Shown here in pieces: positions 7,502 through 13,554 of a stretch of DNA of 64,000 bases; the first letter of the stretch is position 1, and every line of letters begins with the position of its first letter. The notes beneath the pieces are model-generated. The model saw only the letters and a program-made list of their open reading frames with translations, was not told where the DNA came from and did not search any database. Location: the NCBI GenBank assembly GCA_040768125.1, contig JAXGNG010000007.1, forward strand, positions 62,001-126,000, written 5' to 3'. This stretch comes from RBG-16-49-21 sp040768125. GTDB taxonomy: Bacteria; Spirochaetota; UBA4802; UBA5550. The position numbers and the translations under genes were made by a program.

Positions 7502-8031
7502 CGTTATATAATATACCAAAAACATTAACAGTGGGTGCTGATGTAGATTTTACCTGGTCTCACTCTGAGTATACAGCCACAGACTATACATGTACATGCA
7601 TAATCTCAAATGCATCCTATAGATATACCATTACCGGTACACAAGATGGTGATGCATGGGTACTACAATCATCAACAGGCACATGGATAGCTGGTAAGTA
7701 CAGCTATGTTATGGTACTGACAGATAGTACCTCTACCATTGTACCGGAGCAAGGCACAGTAGAGATATTACCTGGATTTGCCAGTGCCACTGACAGAAGG
7801 AGTCATGCACGTAAGGTATTAGATGCAATCGAGGACTTGTTAGAGGGTAGAGCATCTAAAGATGTATACACGTATAGCATAGCGGGGAGGTCTCTTACAC
7901 GGATGAGTGTAACAGAGTTACTTAAGTGGAGAGACAGGTATAAGATGGAAGTAGCACAAGAAGATGCAGCAGAAAGATTGGTACGTGGCGAGAATGTACC
8001 AAATAGTACTATACGGATCAGGTTTACATAG
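7495..8031 (+). CDS. Head-tail joining protein W-like C-terminus with extra N-terminal beta domain
   Basis: The 178-residue product has two parts. The last ~80 residues (HARKVLDAIEDLLEGRASKD, then SIAGRSLTRMSVTELLKWRD) match the pattern of lambda gpW, the small head completion protein normally ~70 residues long and encoded right after GpA. About 95 N-terminal residues form an Ig-like beta-rich domain (YNIPKTLTVGADVDFTW...GTVEILPG) absent from lambda gpW. The position between large terminase and portal is that of gene W. The start is GTG 7495 after CAGGGGG, with GTG 7498 in frame as well. The extra domain might decorate the connector; its role is unknown. Confidence 0.6.
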   Translation: MVTLYNIPKTLTVGADVDFTWSHSEYTATDYTCTCIISNASYRYTITGTQDGDAWVLQSSTGTWIAGKYSYVMVLTDSTSTIVPEQGTVEILPGFASATDRRSHARKVLDAIEDLLEGRASKDVYTYSIAGRSLTRMSVTELLKWRDRYKMEVAQEDAAERLVRGENVPNSTIRIRFT

Positions 8032-8039
8032 GTGATTAA

Positions 8040-8927
8040 ATGGCAATACTAAAAAATATAAAATCATTTTTTCAGCGGTCAGCACCTATTATGGTTGAGG
8101 ATGCACCTGTACCTGTATCTGCACCTACAACCAACACACACGATGCTGCTAGGTTTTTTTCTGCTGCCATGAGTGGTGCCTTGATGGGTGACTGGAGTGT
8201 ACTAAACAAATCAGCAGATGCAGAGTTAGTCTATAACCTAGCGACCATCAGGGCACGTAGCAGAGATTTTGCACGTAACAATACATATTTTCAAAGATTT
8301 TTAAGACTCTTGGAAATCAATGTAGTTGGTGAAGAAGGTTTTACATTACAGTGCAAGAGTCAGGATATAAATGGTAAGCTTGATACCTTTGCAAATACAC
8401 TGATTGAAACACAATGGTATGAGTGGTCTAAGTATGGCAATTGCACCATGTGTAGGGATTTCTCGTTAAAGGGTTTGTTAGGTGTGATTGTAAAGGCAAT
8501 AGCTAGAGATGGTGAGATATTTCTTAGAATTATACACACCTTTGGTAACAAGTGGACATATGCGCTACAGGTATTAGATGCTGACTACTGCCCTATTACA
8601 AAAAACGAGACTCTAAGTAATGGCAATAAAATCAGGATGGGGAAAGAGTATGATAAGTATGGTGCGTGTGTAGCATATTACATGTATACAGAGCATCCTG
8701 GTGATGATCCTTATAGTACTCATGTACCTGATTCTGTGCGTATACCTGCAGATGAAATTATACATATCTATATCAAAGAAAGACCACAGCAAGGTAGAGG
8801 TATACCTTGGATAGCTGGTGCTACAACTAACTTAAGGCACCTGCAGTCATTTATTGAGGCTGAGTTGGTAGCTACGAGGGCGGGTGCAAGTCAGGCAGGA
8901 TGGATCAAGACACCCTTCAGATGCTAA
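8040..8927 (+). pseudogene. Phage portal protein (lambda gpB family), truncated by a junction
   Basis: The 295-residue frame is the N-terminal half of a lambda-type portal (family length about 500). Visible family features are an N-terminal helix, RARSRDFARNNTYFQRFLRL, the segment VKAIARDGEIFLRI, LQVLDADYCP, and GRGIPWIAGATTNLRHLQSF followed by EAELVATRAGASQAGW. Right after this the frame ends in three unrelated residues and a stop, where AT-rich DNA coding on the other strand begins. The protein therefore lacks its clip/wing C-terminal half and cannot form a dodecameric portal. No downstream head gene follows, so the prophage is defective or the join is an assembly chimera. Confidence 0.85.
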
Positions 8928-9289
8928 TCTTTCTTTTGCTAGTTTTGCGTATTTCTTATTTAATTCAAATCCTACTCCTTTCCTACTTTTAATGTTGAGC
9001 CGACTCCAAGAAATGGATCTAATACAACATCATTTGTTTTAGTAAAAAATCGTATTAACCTACTGACATCAGTAAATGAAAAAGGGGCCGGATGCTGTTT
9101 TTCAATTTGAGCATCTGGATGATTTGCTCCAAGCCCTTTTTGCGTCCATACTGATACTGTTTCTTGAATCCATTCTTTTGCAGTTAATTCATTAAGTTTA
9201 TTTCGTGGGTCAATCTTTCTATCATCAAGATTTTCGTCGTTAGAATTTATTTCAAGAATGGTACTCTTTTCATTTTTCTGTTTTTTCAT
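8918..9289 (-). pseudogene. Site-specific DNA methyltransferase, frameshifted and truncated
   Basis: Reading leftward from ATG 9289, 105 residues contain a target-recognition-like N-terminal part (ELTAKEWIQETVSVWTQKGL, HPAPFSFTDVSRLIRF) and the SAM-binding motif DPFLGVGSTLK of beta-class N4/N6-adenine DNA methyltransferases. The frame then stops at 8972. In another frame the expected continuation appears at once (RKGVGFELNKKYAKLAKERL), showing a frameshift at about 8975-8990. The extended frame itself is cut at about 8920, where the prophage portal gene begins on the other strand. The gene is thus broken twice and is unlikely to make an active enzyme. It overlaps its HTH partner by 20 bp. Confidence 0.8.
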
Positions 9290-9491
9290 TATTTATTCCA
9301 ATATTATCTAATATTTTCTGCAAATCTTCTTTTTTATAAAGTCGGTATCCATTTATTGGATGCCTGAATGCTTCCAGTTTGCCTTGCCTATCCCAATTTC
9401 TTAAAGTAGAAGCTGAAATACCTAGAAATGAAGCAGCTTCATTAATTTGAAAATAGGCTTCAAAATTATTATGTTTGTTATTCTTTGCCAT
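9270..9491 (-). CDS. MerR/excisionase-type HTH DNA-binding protein beside the broken methyltransferase
   Basis: A 73-residue protein. After a short polar start comes a complete winged-helix module (INEAASFLGISASTLRNWDR, then QGKLEAFRHPINGYRLYKKE) of the MerR/HTH_17 type, and then a short helix (DLQKILDNIG). Such proteins often precede DNA methyltransferase genes of type II restriction-modification loci and probably regulate them. Here the HTH gene overlaps the methyltransferase start by 20 bp and both read leftward, opposite to the adjoining cassettes. No restriction nuclease is visible, perhaps lost at the 8,920 junction. Confidence 0.7.
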   Translation of the reverse strand: MAKNNKHNNFEAYFQINEAASFLGISASTLRNWDRQGKLEAFRHPINGYRLYKKEDLQKILDNIGINNEKTEK

Positions 9492-9573
9492 ACTTTATCA
9501 AACATTATTAAACATTGTATTTATTGCAAGAAATATTTTTTTATTGTTTAAAAAAAGAAAATATTCTTATAAT

Positions 9574-9599
9574 TGCCTCCGCCATCCATGGCTCCGGCA
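9574..9599 (+). repeat. Two-tier hairpin, ATCCAT loop, before attC site 1
   Basis: Outer arms TGCC/GGCA and inner arms GCC/GGC are separated by tcc/tcc internal loops, with terminal loop ATCCAT. It is the first of the array's recurring hairpins with a TCC-containing loop. Confidence 0.5.
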
Positions 9600-9627
9600 C
9601 TCTTTTGTATCATGGCGAGCCAACGGC

Positions 9628-9762
9628 GTATAACACGGCGTCATGCGCTTCGTCGCTGCGCTCCTCGGCCTCCGCGCCCAAGATATGAAGACGGGCGCTC
9701 CGGCACATTTTCACCTCCGCTGCGCTACGGTGAAAACGTCGCATACGCCGGGAACGTTGGTC
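9628..9762 (+). repeat. attC-like site 1
   Basis: R'' is GTATAAC (9628-9634) and R' is GTTGGTC (9756-9762). The inner left arm CGGCGTCATGCG pairs with right arm CGCATACGCCG except for one unpaired base, which resembles the extrahelical base of true attC sites. The centre contains CGCTGCGCTCCTCGGC. Confidence 0.7.
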
Positions 9763-9785
9763 GAAATGACCGCTTATGAATGTAT

Positions 9786-9804
9786 GCCGGGCGTCCTGCC
9801 CGGC
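9786..9804 (+). repeat. Simple hairpin, GTCCT loop, after attC site 1
   Basis: GCCGGGC and GCCCGGC form a 7-bp stem around loop GTCCT. It lies between the attC site and the cassette promoter and could insulate the promoter from upstream transcription. Confidence 0.6.
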
Positions 9805-9841
9805 TTATTATTGCAAATATTCTAATCTTGAAATTTAATCC

Positions 9842-9870
9842 TTGACGTTATTAACGCCAGACGTTATTAT
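9842..9870 (+). promoter_or_regulatory. Promoter of HigBA cassette 1, leaderless
   Basis: TTGACG (9842-9847), a 17-bp spacer and TATTAT (9865-9870). The toxin ATG at 9877 is only 6 nt past the -10, so transcription would start on or beside the ATG. GACGTTATT occurs twice (about 9844 and 9860), possible operator half-sites for HigA. Confidence 0.75.
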
Positions 9871-9876
9871 TGAGTC

Positions 9877-10158
9877 ATGATACGTTCATTCAAATCCAAA
9901 GAAACGGAAAAAATATGGAACCAGATCTTTTCAAAAAAGTTCCCCGTTTCAACACAGAAAATTGCATTAAGGAAACTATTTATGATTCAACGCGCCAAGG
10001 AGTTAAATGATTTAAGGATCCCTCCCGGGAACAGACTTGAAAGATTAAAAGGGGACAGAAAAGAACAGTACAGCATCAGAATCAATGATCAATTTAGAAT
10101 TTGCTTTATCTGGAATAATTCTGATGCCTTCGATGTGGAAATAATCGATTATCATTAA
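9877..10158 (+). CDS. higB: HigB-type toxin (cassette 1)
   Basis: A 93-residue RelE-superfamily mRNA interferase of the HigB/killer family. It opens MIRSFKSKETEKIW and carries the family hallmarks LNDLRIPPGNRLERLKGDRK and YSIRINDQFRICFIW, with a C-terminal VEIIDYH. HigB cleaves mRNA on the ribosome when not bound by HigA. It is the first gene of a toxin-first pair; HigA follows after 16 bp. No SD precedes the ATG, which lies at the predicted transcription start, so translation is probably leaderless. It is a clear paralog of the HigB at 13555, with the same length and the same conserved blocks. Confidence 0.92.
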   Translation: MIRSFKSKETEKIWNQIFSKKFPVSTQKIALRKLFMIQRAKELNDLRIPPGNRLERLKGDRKEQYSIRINDQFRICFIWNNSDAFDVEIIDYH

Positions 10159-10174
10159 ACTGGAGCATAGTGTT

Positions 10175-10477
10175 ATGAAAAGAATACCCAATATACATCC
10201 TGGTGAAATCCTCAAGGAAGAATTCCTTATACCTTTTAAAATTTCAGCCTATAAATTAGCCAAAGAGACAAAAATTCCTCCTACGAGAGTATCTCAAATT
10301 TTAAAAGGACGCAGAAGCATAACTGCTGATACCGCATTGCGGTTTTCTAAATTCTTTGGAACAACACCTGATTTCTGGCTAGGATTACAAATTGAATATG
10401 ATCTGAGGGAAGAAATTGCTTTAAAATCGAAAGAGATCAGCAGCATAAAATCAATTGAATCTCTTCAGCACGTGTAG
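10175..10477 (+). CDS. higA: HigA-type antitoxin (cassette 1)
   Basis: A 100-residue XRE-family antitoxin. It starts MKRIPNIHPGEILKEEFLIP, has the HTH ISAYKLAKETKIPPTRVSQI, and shows the family signature RSITADTALRFSKFFGTTPD followed by FWLGLQ. HigA neutralises HigB by direct binding and represses the pair's promoter. GGAG lies 9 nt before its ATG, unlike the toxin, which has no SD. The next 15-40 bases hold the two-tier hairpin that ends this cassette's transcript or marks the attC edge. Confidence 0.92.
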   Translation: MKRIPNIHPGEILKEEFLIPFKISAYKLAKETKIPPTRVSQILKGRRSITADTALRFSKFFGTTPDFWLGLQIEYDLREEIALKSKEISSIKSIESLQHV

Positions 10478-10491
10478 TAATAGTTATACCA

Positions 10492-10519
10492 GCTTTTCGC
10501 CCATCCGTGGGCTCAAAGC
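10492..10519 (+). repeat. Two-tier hairpin, ATCCGT loop, after cassette 1 antitoxin
   Basis: Outer arms GCTTT/AAAGC, internal loops tc/tc, inner arms GCCC/GGGC, loop ATCCGT. It starts about 15 nt after the antitoxin stop. The stem and its place suggest a terminator, though no T-run follows. Confidence 0.6.
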
Positions 10520-10551
10520 GCATCATACTTTATACTATTTGCGGTCACTTC

Positions 10552-10722
10552 GACCAACAAAGCGTACGCGGCGCTACTGGTTATTCCCGTTACCACACTC
10601 CCCCACTCCGAAAAGTTCTTGAAATCGCCACTACGTAATGCAAACATACCGCTACACTGGCCCTTCGCTCCGCGCTGCGCGCTCCACGAATGGCCAGCAT
10701 CGCGTACGCTTGGACGTTAGCT
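10552..10722 (+). repeat. attC-like site 2
   Basis: R'' GACCAAC (10552-10558) and R' GTTAGCT (10716-10722). Inner arms AAGCGTACGCG and CGCGTACGCTT are perfectly complementary over 11 bp. The left outer arm (GCGGTCACTTCGACCAAC) complements the sequence after R' of site 1. The centre differs from the other sites. Confidence 0.75.
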
Positions 10723-10749
10723 GAAATGGACGCCTCTTATATACTTTGC

Positions 10750-10768
10750 GCCGGCCGTCCTGGCCGGC
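10750..10768 (+). repeat. Simple hairpin, GTCCT loop, after attC site 2
   Basis: GCCGGCC/GGCCGGC is a 7-bp stem with loop GTCCT, just upstream of the next cassette promoter. It has the same design as the element at 9786. Confidence 0.6.
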
Positions 10769-10792
10769 GTTTATATAAATAAACAATAATTG

Positions 10793-10822
10793 TTGACACC
10801 CTATTGGGTAGGGTATTATATT
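10793..10822 (+). promoter_or_regulatory. Promoter and operator of cassette 2, leaderless
   Basis: TTGACA (10793-10798) and TATATT (10817-10822) with an 18-bp spacer. The toxin ATG (10828) lies 5 nt downstream. The spacer holds the inverted repeat ACCCTA...TAGGGT (10798-10814), a likely operator for the cassette antitoxin. Confidence 0.75.
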
Positions 10823-10827
10823 ATCTT

Positions 10828-11169
10828 ATGAATAGAGAATTTATTATCTTACCTGAATTTGATAAAGCTTGGAAACATTTAGGTTTAAGTGATAATGAAC
10901 TAAGATTTTTACAGCAATATCTTTGCCTTTATCCAAATCATGGAGATATTATTCCTGGAACCGGTGGTTTAAGAAAATTACGATGGGCTGTTCAAGGCAA
11001 AGGGAAAAGTGGAGGATTACGAGTAGCTTATATTGATTTTATTATTTACGAAAAGATTTATTTAGTAACAGCTTATAAAAAAGGAGAAAAAGATAATTTT
11101 ACTAAATCTGAATGTAATGAAATTAAAAAGCTTATTACAATTTTAGAAAATGAATTAAAAAAGCATTAA
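10828..11169 (+). CDS. RelE/HigB-type toxin (cassette 2)
   Basis: A 113-residue toxin of the RelE/HigB-2 type. It starts MNREFIILPEFDKAWKHLGL and carries the family core GDIIPGTGGLRKLRWAVQGK, KSGGLRVAYIDF and LVTAYKKGEKDN, ending in a helix (CNEIKKLITILENELKK). It would cleave mRNA at the ribosome. The start at ATG 10828 is chosen because upstream in-frame codons overlap the promoter. No SD is present and the ATG lies at the expected +1, so the mRNA is probably leaderless. The antitoxin follows after 23 bp. Confidence 0.88.
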   Translation: MNREFIILPEFDKAWKHLGLSDNELRFLQQYLCLYPNHGDIIPGTGGLRKLRWAVQGKGKSGGLRVAYIDFIIYEKIYLVTAYKKGEKDNFTKSECNEIKKLITILENELKKH

Positions 11170-11192
11170 TATTATTAATTAAGGTAAATGAA

Positions 11193-11519
11193 ATGAAAAA
11201 TAATAAAATATATTCTAGTGTCGTTAAAGGTTTGAATGAAGCTATTGATTATGAAAAAGGTAAACCTGTCCACGGTTTAAAAAAGGCAAAAATATCTATC
11301 GCACCTGTACCCAATTATAATTCCTCGAGAATTAAAGAAATTAGAAATAAATTAAAGTTATCACAATCCACATTTGCCACTATTTTAGGTGTTTCAATTA
11401 AAACAGTTGAAGCTTGGGAATCCGGTCGAAATATTCCACAAGGACCGGCTCAACGAATATTATCGTTGATGGAAAAAGATAATAAACTATTAACAAAATA
11501 TAAAATAATTATTAGTTAA
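11193..11519 (+). CDS. XRE antitoxin, HigA-2/NadS-like (cassette 2)
   Basis: A 108-residue protein. The N-terminal ~45 residues (SSVVKGLNEAIDYEKGKPVH ... KISIAPVPNY) form the toxin-binding part seen in COG2944-like antitoxins. The C-terminal half is an XRE HTH (EIRNKLKLSQSTFATILGVS followed by KTVEAWESGRNIPQGPAQRI). This toxin-DNA-binding pairing matches the HigB-2-type toxin upstream. AAGG stands 8 nt before the ATG. The conserved SxxTxxxWExGR recognition pattern and operator-like inverted repeat upstream suggest autoregulation. Confidence 0.88.
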   Translation: MKNNKIYSSVVKGLNEAIDYEKGKPVHGLKKAKISIAPVPNYNSSRIKEIRNKLKLSQSTFATILGVSIKTVEAWESGRNIPQGPAQRILSLMEKDNKLLTKYKIIIS

Positions 11520-11523
11520 TGGC

Positions 11524-11551
11524 CTGGCTTCGTCATCCGTGACTCAGCCAG
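11524..11551 (+). repeat. Two-tier hairpin, ATCCGT loop, after cassette 2 antitoxin
   Basis: Outer arms CTGGC/GCCAG, internal loops ttc/tca, inner arms GTC/GAC, loop ATCCGT, starting five bases after the antitoxin stop. Confidence 0.6.
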
Positions 11552-11586
11552 TAGATACTTTTCGCAATTTATTGGGCGTCCACTTC

Positions 11587-11762
11587 AGCTAACGCAGCGT
11601 AACCGCTGCGCTCCTCGGCCGTCTTATTGACGGCCTGCGGTGCTCGGCACTCGCGCCTATCCCGCCAGCTGCGTCGCGTATTTGGGGAGGGTAAAGCGCT
11701 CCTTGCTGGCGGGGCGCTCGGCAAACCGCTGCGCGGGTTCGGCTACGCCGGAGACGTTATAC
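11587..11762 (+). repeat. attC-like site 3
   Basis: R'' AGCTAAC (11587-11593) and R' GTTATAC (11756-11762). The left outer arm GGCGTCCACTTCAGCTAACG complements the start of the preceding cassette (after R' of site 2). The core has GCAGCGTAACCGCTGC and CGCTGCGCTCCTCGGC. At ~176 bp it is the longest of the eight. Confidence 0.75.
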
Positions 11763-11784
11763 GCCATGGCAAGCTATAATTTTT

Positions 11785-11804
11785 GCCCGCCATCCGTGGC
11801 GGGC
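11785..11804 (+). repeat. Simple hairpin, ATCCGT loop, after attC site 3
   Basis: GCCCGCC/GGCGGGC is a 7-bp stem around ATCCGT. It precedes the promoter of cassette 3. Confidence 0.6.
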
Positions 11805-11827
11805 TTATTATTAATTTCAAATAAGTA

Positions 11828-11856
11828 TTGACGTGTAACCTATTATTGATTACCTT
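11828..11856 (+). promoter_or_regulatory. Promoter of cassette 3, leaderless
   Basis: TTGACG (11828-11833), 17-bp spacer, TACCTT (11851-11856). The toxin ATG (11862) is 5 nt downstream. The spacer carries a short inverted repeat GTAA...TTAC. Confidence 0.7.
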
Positions 11857-11861
11857 TGCTT

Positions 11862-12125
11862 ATGTATAAAGTTGTTATTAAAAAAAGTGCTCTTAAAGGT
11901 ATTGAAAAAATGCCTAAAATTGCACAATTAGCAATGGGAAATTTACTCGATGATCTTAAAGAGTTCGGTCCAATTCAAAAACAATGGGCAAACTTTAGTA
12001 AAATTGGAAAAAATAAATACCATTGTCATTTAATGTATAAATGGGTCGCTTGCTGGGAATTCTATGAAAATAATATATTAATTGAGGTGTATTATGCAGG
12101 TTCACGTGAAAACGCCCCATATTAA
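11862..12125 (+). CDS. RelE/ParE-superfamily toxin (cassette 3)
   Basis: An 87-residue basic protein starting MYKVVIKKSALKGIEKMPKI, with a helix (LAMGNLLDDLKEFGPIQKQW) and the beta-sheet core KYHCHLMYKWVACWEFYENN, then ILIEVYYAGSRENAPY at the end. This is the fold order of small RelE-type mRNA interferases. No SD lies before ATG 11862, which is 5 nt after the -10 box. Its last 32 bp overlap the antitoxin start, so the antitoxin SD lies inside the toxin gene and translation is coupled. Confidence 0.82.
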   Translation: MYKVVIKKSALKGIEKMPKIAQLAMGNLLDDLKEFGPIQKQWANFSKIGKNKYHCHLMYKWVACWEFYENNILIEVYYAGSRENAPY

Positions 12126-12459
12126 AATTGATATACAGGGTGAAATATCCAAAAGGCATCTTTCCTTACTCAAGAAAGAGTATGGGAAAAATCTTCATTT
12201 AATTAATGAAGATGATGAATCTGTTGACGTCTTTAAAACAGATTGGTATAAAAATATTAAAACCAAAATGACCCCTGGAACTAATTTGAAAGTCTATAGA
12301 ATGAATAAAGGGTTCACTCAGGTCACACTGGGGGAATTGTTGGGGGGTATTCCCAAACAGCATATTTCAAATATGGAAAATGGAACTCGGCCAATTAGTC
12401 TGAAAATGGCCAAGAAACTTTCTAAAATATTTAAAACTTCTGTTGAAAGATTTATTTAA
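12094..12459 (+). CDS. XRE-family antitoxin (cassette 3)
   Basis: A 121-residue protein. The N-terminal half (MQVHVKTPHIKIDIQGEISK ... HLINEDDESVDVFKTDWYKN) is mixed alpha/beta and probably binds the toxin. The C-terminal half is an XRE helix-turn-helix (KVYRMNKGFTQVTLGELLGG ... IPKQHISNMENGTRPISLKM). It would block the toxin and repress the promoter. The start at 12094 is chosen for GAGG 6 nt upstream, inside the toxin gene; ATG 12082 is in frame but has no SD. Confidence 0.85.
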   Translation: MQVHVKTPHIKIDIQGEISKRHLSLLKKEYGKNLHLINEDDESVDVFKTDWYKNIKTKMTPGTNLKVYRMNKGFTQVTLGELLGGIPKQHISNMENGTRPISLKMAKKLSKIFKTSVERFI

Positions 12460-12464
12460 ATAAC

Positions 12465-12493
12465 CCGCCTTCGCACGTCCTGTGCTTCGGCGG
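12465..12493 (+). repeat. Two-tier hairpin, GTCCT loop, after cassette 3 antitoxin
   Basis: Outer arms CCGCC/GGCGG, internal loops ttc/ttc, inner arms GCAC/GTGC, loop GTCCT, five bases after the stop codon. Confidence 0.6.
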
Positions 12494-12520
12494 TATAGAT
12501 TTATACTAATTTGCCACGGC

Positions 12521-12616
12521 GTATAACGCAGCGTAACCGCTGCGCTCCTCGGGCTTCGCCACATTTTGCCTCCGCTGCGCTACGGCAAAACGTCGCTTAC
12601 CCCGGGAACGTTAAGT
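12521..12616 (+). repeat. attC-like site 4
   Basis: R'' GTATAAC (12521-12527) and R' GTTAAGT (12610-12616). The left arm TTGCCACGGCGTATAACG complements the sequence after R' of site 3. At 96 bp it is the shortest site with both core ends. Confidence 0.75.
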
Positions 12617-12637
12617 GAAACGGCCTCGTGAATTTTT

Positions 12638-12656
12638 GCCCGCCCTCCTGGCGGGC
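12638..12656 (+). repeat. Simple hairpin, CTCCT loop, after attC site 4
   Basis: GCCCGCC/GGCGGGC is a 7-bp stem; the loop CTCCT is a one-base variant of GTCCT. Confidence 0.55.
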
Positions 12657-12678
12657 TTACTTATTTATCGAAATCTAT

Positions 12679-12707
12679 TTGACACCATATACCATTTTTG
12701 ATATATT
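12679..12707 (+). promoter_or_regulatory. Promoter of cassette 4, leaderless
   Basis: TTGACA (12679-12684), exact 17-bp spacer, TATATT (12702-12707). The toxin ATG (12714) is 6 nt downstream. This is the best consensus match in the array. Confidence 0.8.
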
Positions 12708-12713
12708 GCATTA

Positions 12714-13043
12714 ATGAAGTATTCTGTAATTATCCTGGAACCTGCAAAAGATTTCTTACTAAATCTTGAAGTTAAATTTCGCGCAAAGGCTTTTAGGACT
12801 ATTGACTTATTACAAGAATTTGGACCATTTTTAAAGGAGCCCCATACTAAAAAAGTAACCGGCACGAAGAATCTTTTCGAATTAAGGATTAAATTGGGAA
12901 ATAATATTTGTAGATTGTTTTATTTCCATCATGAACAGTATATTTATGTTATAACTTCAGGTTATATAAAAAAAGATCAGAAATTAAATAAATCTGAAAT
13001 TAATAAGGCCTTAAAACTTATGAAACTATATACTGAGGAATAA
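12714..13043 (+). CDS. HigB/RelE-type toxin, Gp49-like (cassette 4)
   Basis: A 109-residue toxin. It starts MKYSVIILEPAKDFLLNLEV and has the phage-derived Gp49/HigB pattern: a helix with FRTIDLLQEFGPFLKEPHTK, KVTGTKNLFELRIKLGNNIC, RLFYFHHEQYIYVITSGYIK, and a C-terminal Lys-rich helix after KKDQKLNKSEINKA. Such toxins are ribosome-dependent mRNA interferases. ATG 12714 has no SD and lies at the predicted transcription start. The antitoxin begins 1 bp after its stop codon. Confidence 0.9.
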   Translation: MKYSVIILEPAKDFLLNLEVKFRAKAFRTIDLLQEFGPFLKEPHTKKVTGTKNLFELRIKLGNNICRLFYFHHEQYIYVITSGYIKKDQKLNKSEINKALKLMKLYTEE

Positions 13044-13044
13044 T

Positions 13045-13350
13045 ATGAAAAAATTAAAATCATATAACTATAATGATCTTCTTAAAAATGAATTAAAAAA
13101 TAAAGAATTTAAAAAAGAATATAGTGCTCTTGATGAAGAATTTAGCTTAGCAAAAGAAATTATTAATTTAAGAAAAAGCTCTAAATTGACACAAAAACAA
13201 TTAGCTGATAAAGTTGGTACTTCCCAACCTGCAATAGCGAGAATAGAGTCTGGTAATTATAAAAATGTATCGCTGTCTTTTTTACGGAGAGTCGCCAAGG
13301 CACTTGATGCTGTTCCAGTAATTCATTTAAAAAGAAAGACAGGATTGTAA
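13045..13350 (+). CDS. XRE-family antitoxin (cassette 4)
   Basis: A 101-residue partner of the Gp49-like toxin. The N-terminal third (NYNDLLKNELKNKEFKKEYS) is the typical helical segment of these antitoxins, followed by an XRE HTH (LRKSSKLTQKQLADKVGTSQ, PAIARIESGNYKNVSLSFLR) and a short VPVIHLKRK tail. GAGGA stands 5 nt before the ATG, within the last codons of the toxin gene. It would neutralise the toxin and act as autorepressor. Confidence 0.9.
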   Translation: MKKLKSYNYNDLLKNELKNKEFKKEYSALDEEFSLAKEIINLRKSSKLTQKQLADKVGTSQPAIARIESGNYKNVSLSFLRRVAKALDAVPVIHLKRKTGL

Positions 13351-13353
13351 TAC

Positions 13354-13383
13354 TCGCTTTTCGGCATCCGTGCCTCAAAGCGA
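13354..13383 (+). repeat. Two-tier hairpin, ATCCGT loop, after cassette 4 antitoxin
   Basis: Outer arms TCGCTTT/AAAGCGA, internal loops tc/tc, inner arms GGC/GCC, loop ATCCGT. It is nearly the same as the element at 10492. Confidence 0.65.
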
Positions 13384-13410
13384 ATAATACTTATCGTGTT
13401 CGGCCGCTTC

Positions 13411-13490
13411 ACTTAACGCAGCGTAACCGCTGCGCTCCTCGACCGTCTTATTGCCGGCCTGCGGTGCTCGGCACTACACGCTTATTCTCA
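13411..13490 (+). repeat. attC-like site 5, right end lost
   Basis: R'' ACTTAAC (13411-13417) is preceded by an arm that complements the start of cassette 4 (GGCCGCTTCACTTAACG). The core GCAGCGTAACCGCTGCGCTCCTCG and the right-half motif GCCGGCCTGCGGTGCTCGGC are present, but no R' GTT core follows. The site appears decayed, so excision through it may be impossible. Confidence 0.65.
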
Positions 13491-13519
13491 ATAAAATTTC
13501 AAATTATTCATAATCCTGC

Positions 13520-13548
13520 TTGACGTTACTATCGCTTGGCATTATTAT
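13520..13548 (+). promoter_or_regulatory. Promoter of HigBA cassette 5, leaderless
   Basis: TTGACG (13520-13525), 17-bp spacer, TATTAT (13543-13548), with the toxin ATG (13555) 6 nt downstream. Same boxes and spacing as the cassette 1 promoter. Confidence 0.78.
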
Positions 13549-13554
13549 TGTGAT

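Noticed and set aside
10804..10827. Upstream TTG start for the cassette 2 toxin
   Set aside because: It overlaps the promoter and operator and would need transcription from further upstream.
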